The position numbers were made by a program, and so were the translations under genes. This document shows, piece after piece, positions 41,650 to 50,739 of a DNA stretch of 64,000 nt. The DNA lies in contig OW818647.1 in the NCBI GenBank assembly GCA_942492855.1, positions 1,302,001 to 1,366,000 on the forward strand, in the 5' to 3' direction. This stretch comes from G963677485 sp942492855. GTDB lineage: Bacteria > Armatimonadota > HRBIN16. The notes below the pieces were generated by a model. That model saw only the letters and a list, made by a program, of their open reading frames with translations. It did no database searches and was not told the origin of the DNA. Within the stretch, counting starts at the first letter, position 1; every line of letters starts with the position of its first letter.

Positions 41650-43935
41650 CTACTTCCGTGCTGCGCGCTTGGGCATGAACTTCACCGACAACACTACGTG
41701 ATCCCCCGGCTCTGTACCTTGCTCGACACTGGGCTTAAGAGGGTATTTGACATCCCAGTGTTCTGAGGGCATATCAGCTAAGCCGATCCACTCCAGGCTG
41801 ACCAAATGCTTCATGATGTCAGGCAGTGAGGAGGTATTAAAGCTGACGCCTCCATACATATCTGGCTTCAGCGGGATATTCTGGAGCACCAGCCGTTTCT
41901 TCCAGTACTGCGGTTTATCACCAGTCTCCTGCATACATATTCGCTCAGCCACAAGACGTGTGAGTGTTCCGCCATCCGCCGATACGGTTCCCTCCAAACT
42001 GACCGGGCCAGCATACTCGTCTGCTGTCTCCAGCGGGCCAGGATCACCATTCCTTGCCCTTCCGGTGATGCGGAATGTGTTCCCGCTCCAGATGTGGGTG
42101 TCTATGTCAATGTAGCCCTCAATGGATGTGGTCCATGCGTAATCTGGTGAGTCATACATCTGCGATGAGGGCAGCTTCGTGCCCTTACTGTCGCGGTAGG
42201 TGACAGACAAGTGAACATCAACCCATGAGCCGGACAGGTTGGTGCTTTTCGTTGGCTTCACAGCAGGTTTCACCGTTGTTTTCGGGGCCGGTTTCGCCGG
42301 CGGTTTGGGGGTGGCAGGCTTCGAGGGGGGCGTCACAGTCAAAGCGATCGGCTGTTCTGCGACATCTGACTTCACCAGGATTCCGCCCATGTCGATGGCA
42401 ACAGTGTATAGCATCTTGTTGGTCTTTTTGTCGCGCTGTAAGGCTGCAAGTATGTCTGTGGTGAACTCCGCCGCGTTGACCGTGAAGTTGCCATTCCCCT
42501 TGTATACCATCGGGAGCCAGTAGTTCTTTTTGGCGCCGACCATGGTGAAGAGCAACGCTCGGTCGCGGGCGGTCGGACAAACCGGAGTAAGTGATTTCTG
42601 ATAGCTGGAACTCTCTTTGTTCCAGGCATAGGAATCTGCGTGGAAGATGAGGGTCTTGGTCTTGATATCCAGACTGGGTAGCGTGAGGGTGACCCGCGGT
42701 ATGCTGATGTCCAACAGCCGCGCATCTGCGGCGATTGCCGCGGGTACCAGCGTGTTGGCCTGGTCCATGGCGCACGTACGATCGATACGGTGCCGTCCGT
42801 CGGCATCACGGCGCGCCAGATTGCTGCCCGCGCTGTTCTGGTAGTATCCACTGCCGTCTGTTGATGAGCTGGCGGCAAACTTCAATCCGTCCAGCAACGG
42901 AGCCGGATACTCTTTGGGCTGTTTGTTAAAGTTAGTCACATGCGCTTTGGTCACCGCATCGGTGCCGACAATCGTGTCGGTGGAGAAATACTTCGAGTTG
43001 GTGAAACGGGCGACTGCCTCGAATAGTTCCTCCGGGGTAATGCACTTGTCTATGGCGGTTTGAAAGGCAGAATTGACCACGTATTTCTCCCTGTCGGTCA
43101 CCTCTGAGGCAGTGACATACTCCTCATATGGGTCGCCTTTCAGGTCCTTCAAATTCTCCCAGTAACGCCTCAATGCACCGGGGTGCGCGTCATTGCGTAC
43201 ATGCGCAGGCACGGTCATATCGGCCAGGAGATGCTGCATCTCACCCAGACTGCGCCATATCTTGCCGTAACGCCCGGGATTCGCCGCCAGATCGGAGCCC
43301 TTCCATGCCTGTGCCAGGTTTTCGGTGAGTGTCTTGTTGGAGTATGGAGAGGCACTCATCGCCCATACCTTACAATCCACGCGCGGATTGGCGCCCATCA
43401 GCAGCGGAGAGAGGGTTGGATCGAGAGAATCGGTAAGGTAGGAGACATTTTCTGTCTTGTTTTGGCTGTCGTAACCACTACTCGTCGGGTCATAAAAGTG
43501 GCGTAAAGACATGTAAGATTCCGGCTCATCGGCATCATATCCGCCTTCCACCATCCACCATATGAAAGGGCGACTCGACATAGTCTCTGTGATGTAGGTC
43601 GGCAGCCAGGGCAGCCCCTTCACGTCGATCGACACCTCGTCACGATGCCAGTCGCCGCTCTCTGTGACCGTCAAGCAATCCGCCACGAACGGGTGCTCAC
43701 CGGCCTGCAGTTTGATACCGAGTTCGGCCGCACTGGAGGGCACGAAGTCATATTTGGAAAGAATCGGGTCCTTCTCTGCCTTGGCAAGGAACAGGTAGAG
43801 CGCGTATTCGTTGATCTTTCGATGAGCACCTCCCTGTCCAGCGGCACCATCGGCATTGCCGTATGCCCACGCCAGCGAAGGAGCGATCACTGAGCCGAGC
43901 AGCACAGCGACGACTAGAGATAACTTCCTTCTCAT
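41650..43935 (-). CDS. Secreted zinc-dependent phospholipase C-like protein with Pro-rich linker
   Basis: 761 aa from ATG 43935, which has GAGG six bases upstream and starts a clean signal peptide (MRRKLSLVVAVLLGSVIAPSLAWA-Y); 10 or 39 more codons are open upstream. Residues 1-330 show a His/Asp pattern of the phospholipase C / P1 nuclease family: GAHRKINEYAL near the mature N-terminus, RHFYDP, and LGEMQHLLADMTVPAHVRNDAHPG. A middle beta region, a linker of Pro/Lys/Thr (PPSKPATPKPPAKPAPK) near residue 560 and a C-terminal beta domain of about 170 residues follow. Likely an exported hydrolase for phospholipids or nucleic acid; the catalytic site is only partly visible. Confidence 0.75.
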   Translation of the reverse strand: MRRKLSLVVAVLLGSVIAPSLAWAYGNADGAAGQGGAHRKINEYALYLFLAKAEKDPILSKYDFVPSSAAELGIKLQAGEHPFVADCLTVTESGDWHRDEVSIDVKGLPWLPTYITETMSSRPFIWWMVEGGYDADEPESYMSLRHFYDPTSSGYDSQNKTENVSYLTDSLDPTLSPLLMGANPRVDCKVWAMSASPYSNKTLTENLAQAWKGSDLAANPGRYGKIWRSLGEMQHLLADMTVPAHVRNDAHPGALRRYWENLKDLKGDPYEEYVTASEVTDREKYVVNSAFQTAIDKCITPEELFEAVARFTNSKYFSTDTIVGTDAVTKAHVTNFNKQPKEYPAPLLDGLKFAASSSTDGSGYYQNSAGSNLARRDADGRHRIDRTCAMDQANTLVPAAIAADARLLDISIPRVTLTLPSLDIKTKTLIFHADSYAWNKESSSYQKSLTPVCPTARDRALLFTMVGAKKNYWLPMVYKGNGNFTVNAAEFTTDILAALQRDKKTNKMLYTVAIDMGGILVKSDVAEQPIALTVTPPSKPATPKPPAKPAPKTTVKPAVKPTKSTNLSGSWVDVHLSVTYRDSKGTKLPSSQMYDSPDYAWTTSIEGYIDIDTHIWSGNTFRITGRARNGDPGPLETADEYAGPVSLEGTVSADGGTLTRLVAERICMQETGDKPQYWKKRLVLQNIPLKPDMYGGVSFNTSSLPDIMKHLVSLEWIGLADMPSEHWDVKYPLKPSVEQGTEPGDHVVLSVKFMPKRAARK

Positions 43936-44141
43936 AAGCAGCCTCGATTCCTTAGTTGCAGACATATCGCAACCGCGTATCCAGTGGCGCAGCCCGATTT
44001 TATATCTTAAGTATAGCAGACAAACCGACTCTATATGTATGAAAGTTGACACGACTCTGTTGTTTAATTAGGGTAGAATTTAACACAAGGGGATGGTGTT
44101 TCTACCCTATCATACCGCAGCACAGAGGATGGATTATAGTG

Positions 44142-45407
44142 ATGATGAGAATGATGGTGTTGATAGTTTTCGGGGTGTTACTGACGGCGATACCCGCGAT
44201 GGCTGCAGCACCGTATAGCGTCTCGGCGGCGGAATTCGGGGCCAAGGGCGATGGCATCGCGGACGACACGGTGGCGATCCAAAGCGCACTCAATGCGGTG
44301 GCCAGCAAGGGTGGAGTGGCGCATCTGCCGGCGGGGTCATATATGATCTCTGCGGCACTATCGGTGCCGCACGGCGTCACGCTGCTTGGGGATGGTGCCC
44401 GATGGGAGGGCTCCGCCACAAAGTTGATCGTGCCTAAAAACGGCTATTCGGCCATCAAACTCAACCATGTCAGCTCGGTGAAGGGGTTAGGCATCGTCTA
44501 CCCAAATAACCGCAACAACGCGCATCCGGTGGCCTACCCGCCGTCCATTCTTCTTGAGGGCATCAACCCCAGCGTGGAAAACATCGTGTTTGACTGCGCC
44601 TGGATCGGCATCTCCACACCTCCCGGCGGCGGAAACTCCGGGCAGGGGATGTTCAAGGAGATCACCGGCTTCGTGCATCATGTGGGCATCCACCTCTCGG
44701 GCTGCCGCGATGTGAACCGCATCATTGATGTCCACTGGTTCGTCGGCGGGGATAACAGCGAGGAACCCGCCTATTACGGCCGAAACCGTGTGGGGTTTGA
44801 GTTCGGTGATGTAGACGGCTTGATCATGGACCGCTGTTTCATGATTGGCGGCAAGACTTTCTTCCACCAGTTGCCTCAGAAGGACACACCCGATGGCAAG
44901 AAGGAGGCCGCGCACTCGCTGGGGCATCACATCAACCTGTGCTGGATCGAGGATGTGGAAAAGGGCTTCGTGATTGAGGGCATGACCGGTTTCGTGCTGA
45001 ACAGCACCAACATCCTGGTGCGCGAGGGTGGTGTGGGCGTGAGCGTGATCCCGCAGAGCCTCTACTACAACGGGGTAATCAGTGGCGTGCAGGTGCGCAC
45101 CTTCGGCACACCCGCCGTGGGCATCGAGTTCGTCCCCAAGACGCCGCATATCCGGAACCGGCTGAGCATCTCCGACTGCCAGGTAGTGGACGGTGCGCCG
45201 GCAATTCGGCTTGGCCCGGGTGCCCGCCGGGTGACCCTGCATGACAACCACCTGCAGGCCGTTGCTGGGAAAGCCGCGGTGCAGATTGAGAAGGGCGCTG
45301 ATCTGCTGGTGGTCACCAACAACGTGCTGACGGGTGGGACGGGCATTAAGGACGGCTCAGGCCCGAAGGCGCAGAAGACCATCACCGGCAACCTGGTGGA
45401 GAGGTAA
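44142..45407 (+). CDS. Secreted pectate-lyase-like right-handed beta-helix protein
   Basis: 421 aa from ATG 44142; GTG 44139 and ATG 44145 are alternatives, with AGAGGA at 44124-44129. Signal peptide MMRMMVLIVFGVLLTAIPAMA. The mature start VSAAEFGAKGDGIADDTVAIQSALNAVASKGGVAHLPAGSYMIS is the Pectate_lyase_3 signature of GH28/PL-like and phage depolymerase helices. The rest is parallel beta-helix rungs (LMI-DRCFMIGG, NSTNILVREGG, ISDCQVVDGAPA, LHDNHLQAV). Catalytic Asp/His residues cannot be fixed by eye, so lyase, hydrolase or non-enzymatic binding are all open. It precedes the uronate-type operon. Confidence 0.85.
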   Translation: MMRMMVLIVFGVLLTAIPAMAAAPYSVSAAEFGAKGDGIADDTVAIQSALNAVASKGGVAHLPAGSYMISAALSVPHGVTLLGDGARWEGSATKLIVPKNGYSAIKLNHVSSVKGLGIVYPNNRNNAHPVAYPPSILLEGINPSVENIVFDCAWIGISTPPGGGNSGQGMFKEITGFVHHVGIHLSGCRDVNRIIDVHWFVGGDNSEEPAYYGRNRVGFEFGDVDGLIMDRCFMIGGKTFFHQLPQKDTPDGKKEAAHSLGHHINLCWIEDVEKGFVIEGMTGFVLNSTNILVREGGVGVSVIPQSLYYNGVISGVQVRTFGTPAVGIEFVPKTPHIRNRLSISDCQVVDGAPAIRLGPGARRVTLHDNHLQAVAGKAAVQIEKGADLLVVTNNVLTGGTGIKDGSGPKAQKTITGNLVER

Positions 45408-46158
45408 AGCGTGGGGGTCAATAATCCGGTTTGATTGTGGATGACCCTTGTGGTCATCCGACAAGCCTGGGCGACCACCGGTCGCCCCTACGACCACAAC
45501 TGTCGTAAGCCACAATCACATACCGCACGACAGTGACCTTCCGGGCACCCACGAAGTGGGTATGATTCTTATAGCCACGGGTGAGCGAAGCGTAACCCGT
45601 GGAAACAACCGAAAACCATCTACCCCGAAGTGGGTCGCACCCTATAACCCCACAACTATATGGTAGGATTACTCACAACCACATTCCACCATCACCGACG
45701 CATTTTTGTCGCCGTAGATTATTACCGTGTAGCTCTTGCTCCTGCGGTTCGACCCACTTCGGGGTAAGAACTCAGCACCGCTTTCCAGGGGTATCGCTTC
45801 GCTCACCCCTGGCTATAAGAACTGCTACCCACTTCGTGGGTGCCGGACCACGGTCTTGTATTTGTTGGTCCGTCAATCGCGTGCCACCGTCGCCGCGACA
45901 TAAATGTCTCGGCTATTGATCACCAAGACTGCTGAAGCAGTCTTCACTAACGTTATCTTTGTCGGCAAGGAGCTCCGCAGCCCGGTTTAGCGGGCTTGTT
46001 GATCAATAGCCGAGACATTTATGTCGCGGCACATGGTCGATACGATCCCAATCTGGACTTGTGGGTAATAGACTGTCCTTCAGGGCGCGGAGGAGAGCAT
46101 ATGATTTGCAGGTTTTGACTGGCACAGATGTCGCGGCAACAGGTCTGTTAATGTCCCC
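45408..46158. repeat. Gene-free cluster: hairpin elements S3 and S4 (inverted) and E4
   Basis: 45437-45495 holds GATGACC-CTTGT-GGTCATC and a GGCGACCACCGGTCGCC hairpin. S3 (45541-45640) has CCACGGGT..ACCCGTGG where S1, S2 and S4 have CCAGGGGT..ACCCCTGG. S4 (45750-45846) is in reverse orientation to S3. E4 has arms 45892-45922 and 46000-46030 that match perfectly over 31 bases; inside are GACTGCTGAAGCAGTC and CCCGGTTTAGCGGG. The tail CTTGTGGGTAATAGAC is near 46059. No gene is seen. Confidence 0.88.
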
Positions 46159-47016
46159 TCAGCTTATCCTACCTGCACTGCCCAGCTCGCGCATCCAGCG
46201 TGCTACGACCTGCGCGACGGCCTGCTTGGCATCGACCAGAGAGAGCGCATACCACTCTTTGGAGCGCTTGTTGCGGTTGAAGTTGTCAATCGCATCAAGA
46301 AAGGCCCGTCCCAGTTCGCTGGCCACATTCACTTTGCTGATGCCGATATCGATGGCCCTGTGCAGTTGGTCCGCAGGAGTTCCCGATCCGCCATGAAGAA
46401 CCAGCGGCACATCGGTGGCATCGCGAACTGCCTGCAGACGTTCGAAATCCAACACTGGGCTCTGTTTGTACAGGCCGTGGGCGTTCCCGATCGAGATCGC
46501 CAAAGCATCGATGCCGGTCCGGTCCACGAATTCGGCAGCCTTATGCGGTAAGGTCAGCGAGGCATTTTCCTGTCCTTCCACGGTGGCATCATCCACCTTA
46601 CCCACAGCCCCCAGCTCACCCTCTACGGTGATGCCTTTAGCGTGCGCCATGTCGACCACCATTTTGGTCAGCCGCACATTCTCCTCGAAATCATACTGTG
46701 AGGCGTCCATCATGACGGAAGGAAATCCCGCCTCGATGCATTCGCGAACCTGCTCGATGCTGGTCGCATGGTCGAGGTGCAGGCAGACCGGCACATCGCA
46801 CTCAGCGGCGACCAGCTTCACGATGTCGACCATCATTTTGGCACCCATCAGCGGGTACTCGATGGGCCCGATGATATACATCACCGGTGAGCGCAGTTCA
46901 CATCCGGTTTGCGCGATGGCTTGAGCCGTCTCCGCATTACAGTAGTTGAAGGCCCCTACCGCGTAGTGCTTCGACTGGGCTTCCCTTAACATTCGATCCA
47001 AACCTATCAGTTCCAA
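46159..47016 (-). CDS. Class II fructose-bisphosphate/tagatose-type aldolase
   Basis: 285 aa. The start is probably TTG 47016 with AGGA eight bases upstream; the next ATG, eight codons in, would give a short N-terminus. Class II aldolase motifs: HYAVGAFNYCNAETAQA, VCLHLDHATSIEQVRECIEAGFPSVMMDAS (zinc His and Asp), GITVEGELGAVGKVDD, ISIGNAHGLYK, LVLHGGSGTP and ISKVNVASELGRAF. It splits a ketose bisphosphate or phosphate into triose products with zinc. It is the last gene of an operon 18 bases after a URO-D gene, behind a uronate-isomerase-like gene, so a sugar-acid pathway is likely. Confidence 0.93.
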   Translation of the reverse strand: MELIGLDRMLREAQSKHYAVGAFNYCNAETAQAIAQTGCELRSPVMYIIGPIEYPLMGAKMMVDIVKLVAAECDVPVCLHLDHATSIEQVRECIEAGFPSVMMDASQYDFEENVRLTKMVVDMAHAKGITVEGELGAVGKVDDATVEGQENASLTLPHKAAEFVDRTGIDALAISIGNAHGLYKQSPVLDFERLQAVRDATDVPLVLHGGSGTPADQLHRAIDIGISKVNVASELGRAFLDAIDNFNRNKRSKEWYALSLVDAKQAVAQVVARWMRELGSAGRIS

Positions 47017-47034
47017 TGACTAGTCCTCTGTTTT

Positions 47035-48057
47035 TTATGATGCCTGATGCTGAAGCTGTTCCAGCATGGCTGCGATATTCTCAACGGGCACATCGGCAGG
47101 GATCACATGGGAGGGAGCGGCAATATACCCACCGTCTTTACCGAGTTCCGTGATGATTTTACTCGTCTCTTGCCGTACCTCGTCTGCGGTACCGTGCGGG
47201 AGCAGATGCTGCACGCTGATGCCGCCGTAGAAGGAGAGCTTCCCGTGATACTCCCGCTTGGTCTTATACACATCCATAGTTTCTGGCTGGAAGGGATTGA
47301 ATATGTTCACTCCCGCCTCCGCCAGTTCAGGCAAGATGCTCTTCACATCGCCGCAGCAGTGTATCATGACATATTTGCCCACATCCCGCACACGCCCATA
47401 CATTCGGCTGATGCAGGGTTTGATATACTCCCGCCAAAGTGTCGGCCCCATGATGAGCCCAGACTGCGCACCCCAGTCATCGCCGATATATACGCAGTCG
47501 ATGTCATGACTCAACGCCAGATCGATCTGTGCCAGGTTGTAGTCGGTGATCCTGCCAAAAAGCTCATGCACGAACTCGGGAGAGTCCAACATGTCGATCA
47601 ACAACTGGTCCATACCGCGAAGGGACCATGCCCTCTCGAACAGCGAAAAGCCCAGGCTTGCGACTCGGAACTTGTTATGGTTATCCGTCACAAAACGCGG
47701 GTAGGCATCCAGCAGCGGTGGGATTAGTGGATTTGGCAGTTGGTAGTCGCCAAGTGTCGCTTCCGGAAACACCCGATTCGCGACCACGCCGATGTCTTTA
47801 TCAACGCACCTGTTCCACACCACGCCCCATTCATCCTGGAAATACCCTGGTTCGACTTCGGTCCAACTCGCCTGTTTGCGATGGGAGAGCATTGCCATGT
47901 GGTTGCCTATTTTGCTCAGGTAATCCGCATCGCCAGTATGAGTGATCATCTTATTTAACGCTTCGCCAGAGAACGTGACATGATACGGCACGAAGTCACA
48001 CTGCTGGAATTCGACCGCAGCCATGACGCGTTCTCTGGGAGTGGAGGTCGGCTTCAC
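47035..48057 (-). CDS. URO-D superfamily protein, variant C
   Basis: 340 aa. STPRERVMAAVEFQQCDFVPYHVTFSGE is the family opening; later landmarks are YIGDDWGAQSGLIMGPTLWREYIKP, MIHCCGDVKSILPELAEAGVNIFNPFQPETMD and GYIAAPSHVIPADVPVENI. The HCC gives a His-x-Cys metal pair as in MtaA-type corrinoid methyltransferases, but the third Cys expected near the C-terminus is replaced in APSH. It overlaps the uronate-isomerase-like gene by four bases and is followed by an aldolase, so it acts in that pathway. A methyl-ether or decarboxylation step on a sugar acid is a possible role, unproven. Confidence 0.87.
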   Translation of the reverse strand: MKPTSTPRERVMAAVEFQQCDFVPYHVTFSGEALNKMITHTGDADYLSKIGNHMAMLSHRKQASWTEVEPGYFQDEWGVVWNRCVDKDIGVVANRVFPEATLGDYQLPNPLIPPLLDAYPRFVTDNHNKFRVASLGFSLFERAWSLRGMDQLLIDMLDSPEFVHELFGRITDYNLAQIDLALSHDIDCVYIGDDWGAQSGLIMGPTLWREYIKPCISRMYGRVRDVGKYVMIHCCGDVKSILPELAEAGVNIFNPFQPETMDVYKTKREYHGKLSFYGGISVQHLLPHGTADEVRQETSKIITELGKDGGYIAAPSHVIPADVPVENIAAMLEQLQHQAS

Positions 48058-49400
48058 TTTGTGCTTTCTGGCACAATGTGATTAAGTGTTTGAGGCGTCA
48101 CGAACAGAATGTCTCTGGCGATACCGAGTGCCTGATCCGTGTCATACTGTCCATCGTCGATCTTCTGAGCCAGCACAGTCGCCAGTTGTTTGCGCACGAT
48201 TACCGCTTTAGCATAAGCCCACTCCACGCAGTAGGCGTCTGAGAAGAAGCCGATCTGCTTGTTAGTGGGCAGCATATCTAGACGCTCCGACATCACTTGC
48301 CGAATGCTGGATGGGAAAAAATTGTGCCACCAGTAACCAGCCAGCGACAGGTTAGGCAGCTCACGGCAGAGGGTGCAGAGCGACTTGTTGGCATGAAGGC
48401 TGGACAGGAAACACTGGAAGTGGATATTCGGGTGCCGGCTGATCATCTCCGCAAGCAGTGCGATCGTGTTTTGCGAAAGGCGACTGCCGGTTTCGAAGGG
48501 CAGCGGTTCCGCACCCAGACTGAACTGAAAAACCAGATGCTGCTTATTGTGGCGTTCTAAAGAAGTGAGGAACAGCTCATTGATGTACGAGGCATAAATA
48601 TCTCGCTCACTGGCTCCGGCGTGATCACGCTGAGAGAGTGCTGTTTCCATCGTAGACGCACTCACGGGCGTTAGGGCGATGTCGGTGGAGATATGGGTAG
48701 CTATCGAGGTGATCATATCCGCCGGAATCTGCTGCACATACCAATCCATGGCGGCGTGGACATCGTCCAAGCTCCGGATGGTCTTCTCTGTCGCCGGTCG
48801 GGCACCGCCGCCTATCTGCGCTGGCGGACCGGGTAGTTTCCCCCAGCACCGCTCCAGCTCATACAAGGCGGTGTCGTACTCACCCCATTGGCAGCGTGTG
48901 AAAAAGGCCCACTCCAGTGCATAACTCAACATCGCGTCATCGGCCCCGGTGCGACGGCGGGCGATCTCCGTGCCAAAGCGTCGGATCCCGGCCTTCTTCG
49001 CGACCTCGGTTTGCCAGGCGGTGTCATCTGCTCTCTCACGGATCATCGAATCAAGATACCGCCAGTTACTGGCGTCGACGGGTGAACCTATGCCATACAG
49101 ATCACGCAAAATGGTGCGTATCCCCCATGATATGCTGGTGTTTCGCACGTAAGATAGATAGGGCAGAGCCTCGATGATTCTGGAGTGCGCTTCCTCATCG
49201 GACGGCCAGTCGGGATATTGTGTCAGTCTGCCGCCACTGGGGCAGCCGGCAGCATACAGATCACTGATGGCCATGTGATACAGCATGATATCATGCAAAC
49301 CGCGAGCACCCAACGCGCCATCCACCAGATGGGTGTGCGCATCAATCAGCGGGACATGGGCCAGGTCTGAGTAGATATCATCAGCTAGACGGACTGTCAT
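48054..49400 (-). CDS. Uronate-isomerase-like amidohydrolase-fold protein
   Basis: 448 aa; UxaC is about 470. PLIDAHTHLVDG near residue 17 supplies the H-x-H metal motif. Late landmarks GYWWHNFFPSSIRQVMSERLDMLPTNKQIGFFSDAYCVEWAYAKAVIVRKQLA align with the last barrel strands of glucuronate isomerase (W(W/F)..., GM/F-(T/S)D(S/A)), and IARDILFVTPQTLNHI resembles its C-terminal helix. It is a divergent member, so isomerisation of glucuronate or galacturonate to a keturonate is likely but not certain. It is the first gene of an operon (URO-D, aldolase) opposite a PfkB kinase gene. Confidence 0.78.
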   Translation of the reverse strand: MTVRLADDIYSDLAHVPLIDAHTHLVDGALGARGLHDIMLYHMAISDLYAAGCPSGGRLTQYPDWPSDEEAHSRIIEALPYLSYVRNTSISWGIRTILRDLYGIGSPVDASNWRYLDSMIRERADDTAWQTEVAKKAGIRRFGTEIARRRTGADDAMLSYALEWAFFTRCQWGEYDTALYELERCWGKLPGPPAQIGGGARPATEKTIRSLDDVHAAMDWYVQQIPADMITSIATHISTDIALTPVSASTMETALSQRDHAGASERDIYASYINELFLTSLERHNKQHLVFQFSLGAEPLPFETGSRLSQNTIALLAEMISRHPNIHFQCFLSSLHANKSLCTLCRELPNLSLAGYWWHNFFPSSIRQVMSERLDMLPTNKQIGFFSDAYCVEWAYAKAVIVRKQLATVLAQKIDDGQYDTDQALGIARDILFVTPQTLNHIVPESTK

Positions 49401-49546
49401 ATCACATCACTCCTTGAGTTTCATGCTTGTGCATTATGGTGTGTTCATTCATCAACGTCTTTGTCATTCAATCAAAAGATGATCTATACTGCATATTACC
49501 GAATAATCGCATTTGAAGTGTCAGAAGTCGAGAAGGAGTGGGTCAA

Positions 49547-50440
49547 GTGGTGAAATTCAGCGGAGTGGGGGTCTGTTGCCAGGATTACATTGTGTCATCG
49601 CCGCGCGTGGAGTGGGGTGATACCGCCATTGTCAGCAGTTACCGCGCACAGGGCGGCGGGCTGATCGGCACAGCGTTGGTGGCTTGTGCCCGGCTGGGTG
49701 CCGCCTGTGATCTGTTCAGCCTGCTGGGAGCCGATACTATTGCCGACGAAATCACCGCAGAGCTACAGCGTGAGGGTGTCGACACATCGGGTGTACAGAA
49801 AATAACCGGTGGGGATAGCCCGTTTAGCTTCATCCACGTCGATGAGGCATCTGGTGACCGCACCATTTTCCACCGTCCGGGCAGTAATCTGCTCTGGGAC
49901 AGCTCCCACAGCCTTCAGCGAATCACCGAATCGCAGGCCCTCATCATTGATGATATCTACCCGGAGATGGCTCTCGCCGCAGCCAGACTGGCCCAAGCGC
50001 ACCACATTCCGGTGGTGGCTGACATCATCCCCGACCCGCAGAACCACGAGCTTCTTCAATATATCGATGTGCTGATTGTGCCGAAGCACTATGCAGACCA
50101 AAACGGTTATGCGAACAACCTGGATGCGGCGCTGGACTCCATACACGCCTTCGGACCGACCACCGCTGTGATCACGCTGGGTTCTGAGGGGTTTGTGTAT
50201 TCCGACCCCACCTCCCGCGGGGCTGGTAAAGCCTTCAAGGTTGATGCGGTCGACACCACCGGTGCCGGCGATACGTTCCATGGTGCGTTTGCCTATGGCC
50301 TGGCGTCAGGATGGGATACCGCCCGGTGTGCGGAGTTTGCGTCGGCTGTGGCCGCCATCAAGTGCCAGAAACAAGGCGGGAGAACCGGCCTGCCCTCGCT
50401 TGAGCAGACGCTGGCGTTTATAGAGGAGCGGAGGGTGTAA
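49547..50440 (+). CDS. PfkB-family carbohydrate kinase
   Basis: 297 aa from GTG 49547, eight bases after AAGGAG; GTG 49538 and 49550 are in frame. It opens FSGVGVCCQDYIVSSPRVEWGD and has the first PfkB signature region (GGGLIGTALVACARLGAACDLFSLLGAD) and the second (VDTTGAGDTFHGAFAYGLASG) with the catalytic Asp. It phosphorylates a sugar or sugar acid with ATP. It is divergent from the uronate-isomerase-like operon over 146 bases that must hold both promoters, so a shared regulator and pathway (isomerase, kinase, aldolase) are likely. Confidence 0.92.
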   Translation: MVKFSGVGVCCQDYIVSSPRVEWGDTAIVSSYRAQGGGLIGTALVACARLGAACDLFSLLGADTIADEITAELQREGVDTSGVQKITGGDSPFSFIHVDEASGDRTIFHRPGSNLLWDSSHSLQRITESQALIIDDIYPEMALAAARLAQAHHIPVVADIIPDPQNHELLQYIDVLIVPKHYADQNGYANNLDAALDSIHAFGPTTAVITLGSEGFVYSDPTSRGAGKAFKVDAVDTTGAGDTFHGAFAYGLASGWDTARCAEFASAVAAIKCQKQGGRTGLPSLEQTLAFIEERRV

Positions 50441-50739
50441 GCGGGGTAGGGACATTCGTGCTGTGTTCGTATGCATCCATTGCCGCGACATAAATGTCTC
50501 GGCTACTGATCAGCAAGTCCGTTAAAACGGACTACGGCACTTCGTGCCGTTGGTGATCACGATCCCGCAGGCTGCTTCAGCAGTCTTGTTGATCATAAGC
50601 CGAGGCATTTATGTCGCGGAATCGACGACCAACTGGTGTGTATAATTATGGGATATCACCCCCCGCCTCTTCAGCCTCTGCCGCTTTCAGGGTGCCGGCG
50701 CCAGATTGGGTATACTATATCCATAAATGGTGAGACGAT
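50441..50739. repeat. Inverted-repeat element E5
   Basis: Arms 50482-50512 and 50590-50619 are inverted with four to five differences, including a change inside the GACAT/GGCAT hairpin. Inner hairpins: AAGTCCGTTAAAACGGACT near 50516, CGGCACTTCGTGCCG near 50536 and GGCTGCTTCAGCAGTC near 50570. The rest (50625-50739) is the leader of the ABC exporter gene. Confidence 0.8.

Noticed and set aside
44487..45251. 254-aa minus-strand open frame in the beta-helix gene
   Set aside because: Antisense frame with no domain; the plus strand has a signal peptide and family signature.
45745..45850. tRNA gene (GGTTCGACCC resembles a T-arm)
   Set aside because: The sequence is part of hairpin element S4; no acceptor or anticodon arm can be formed.
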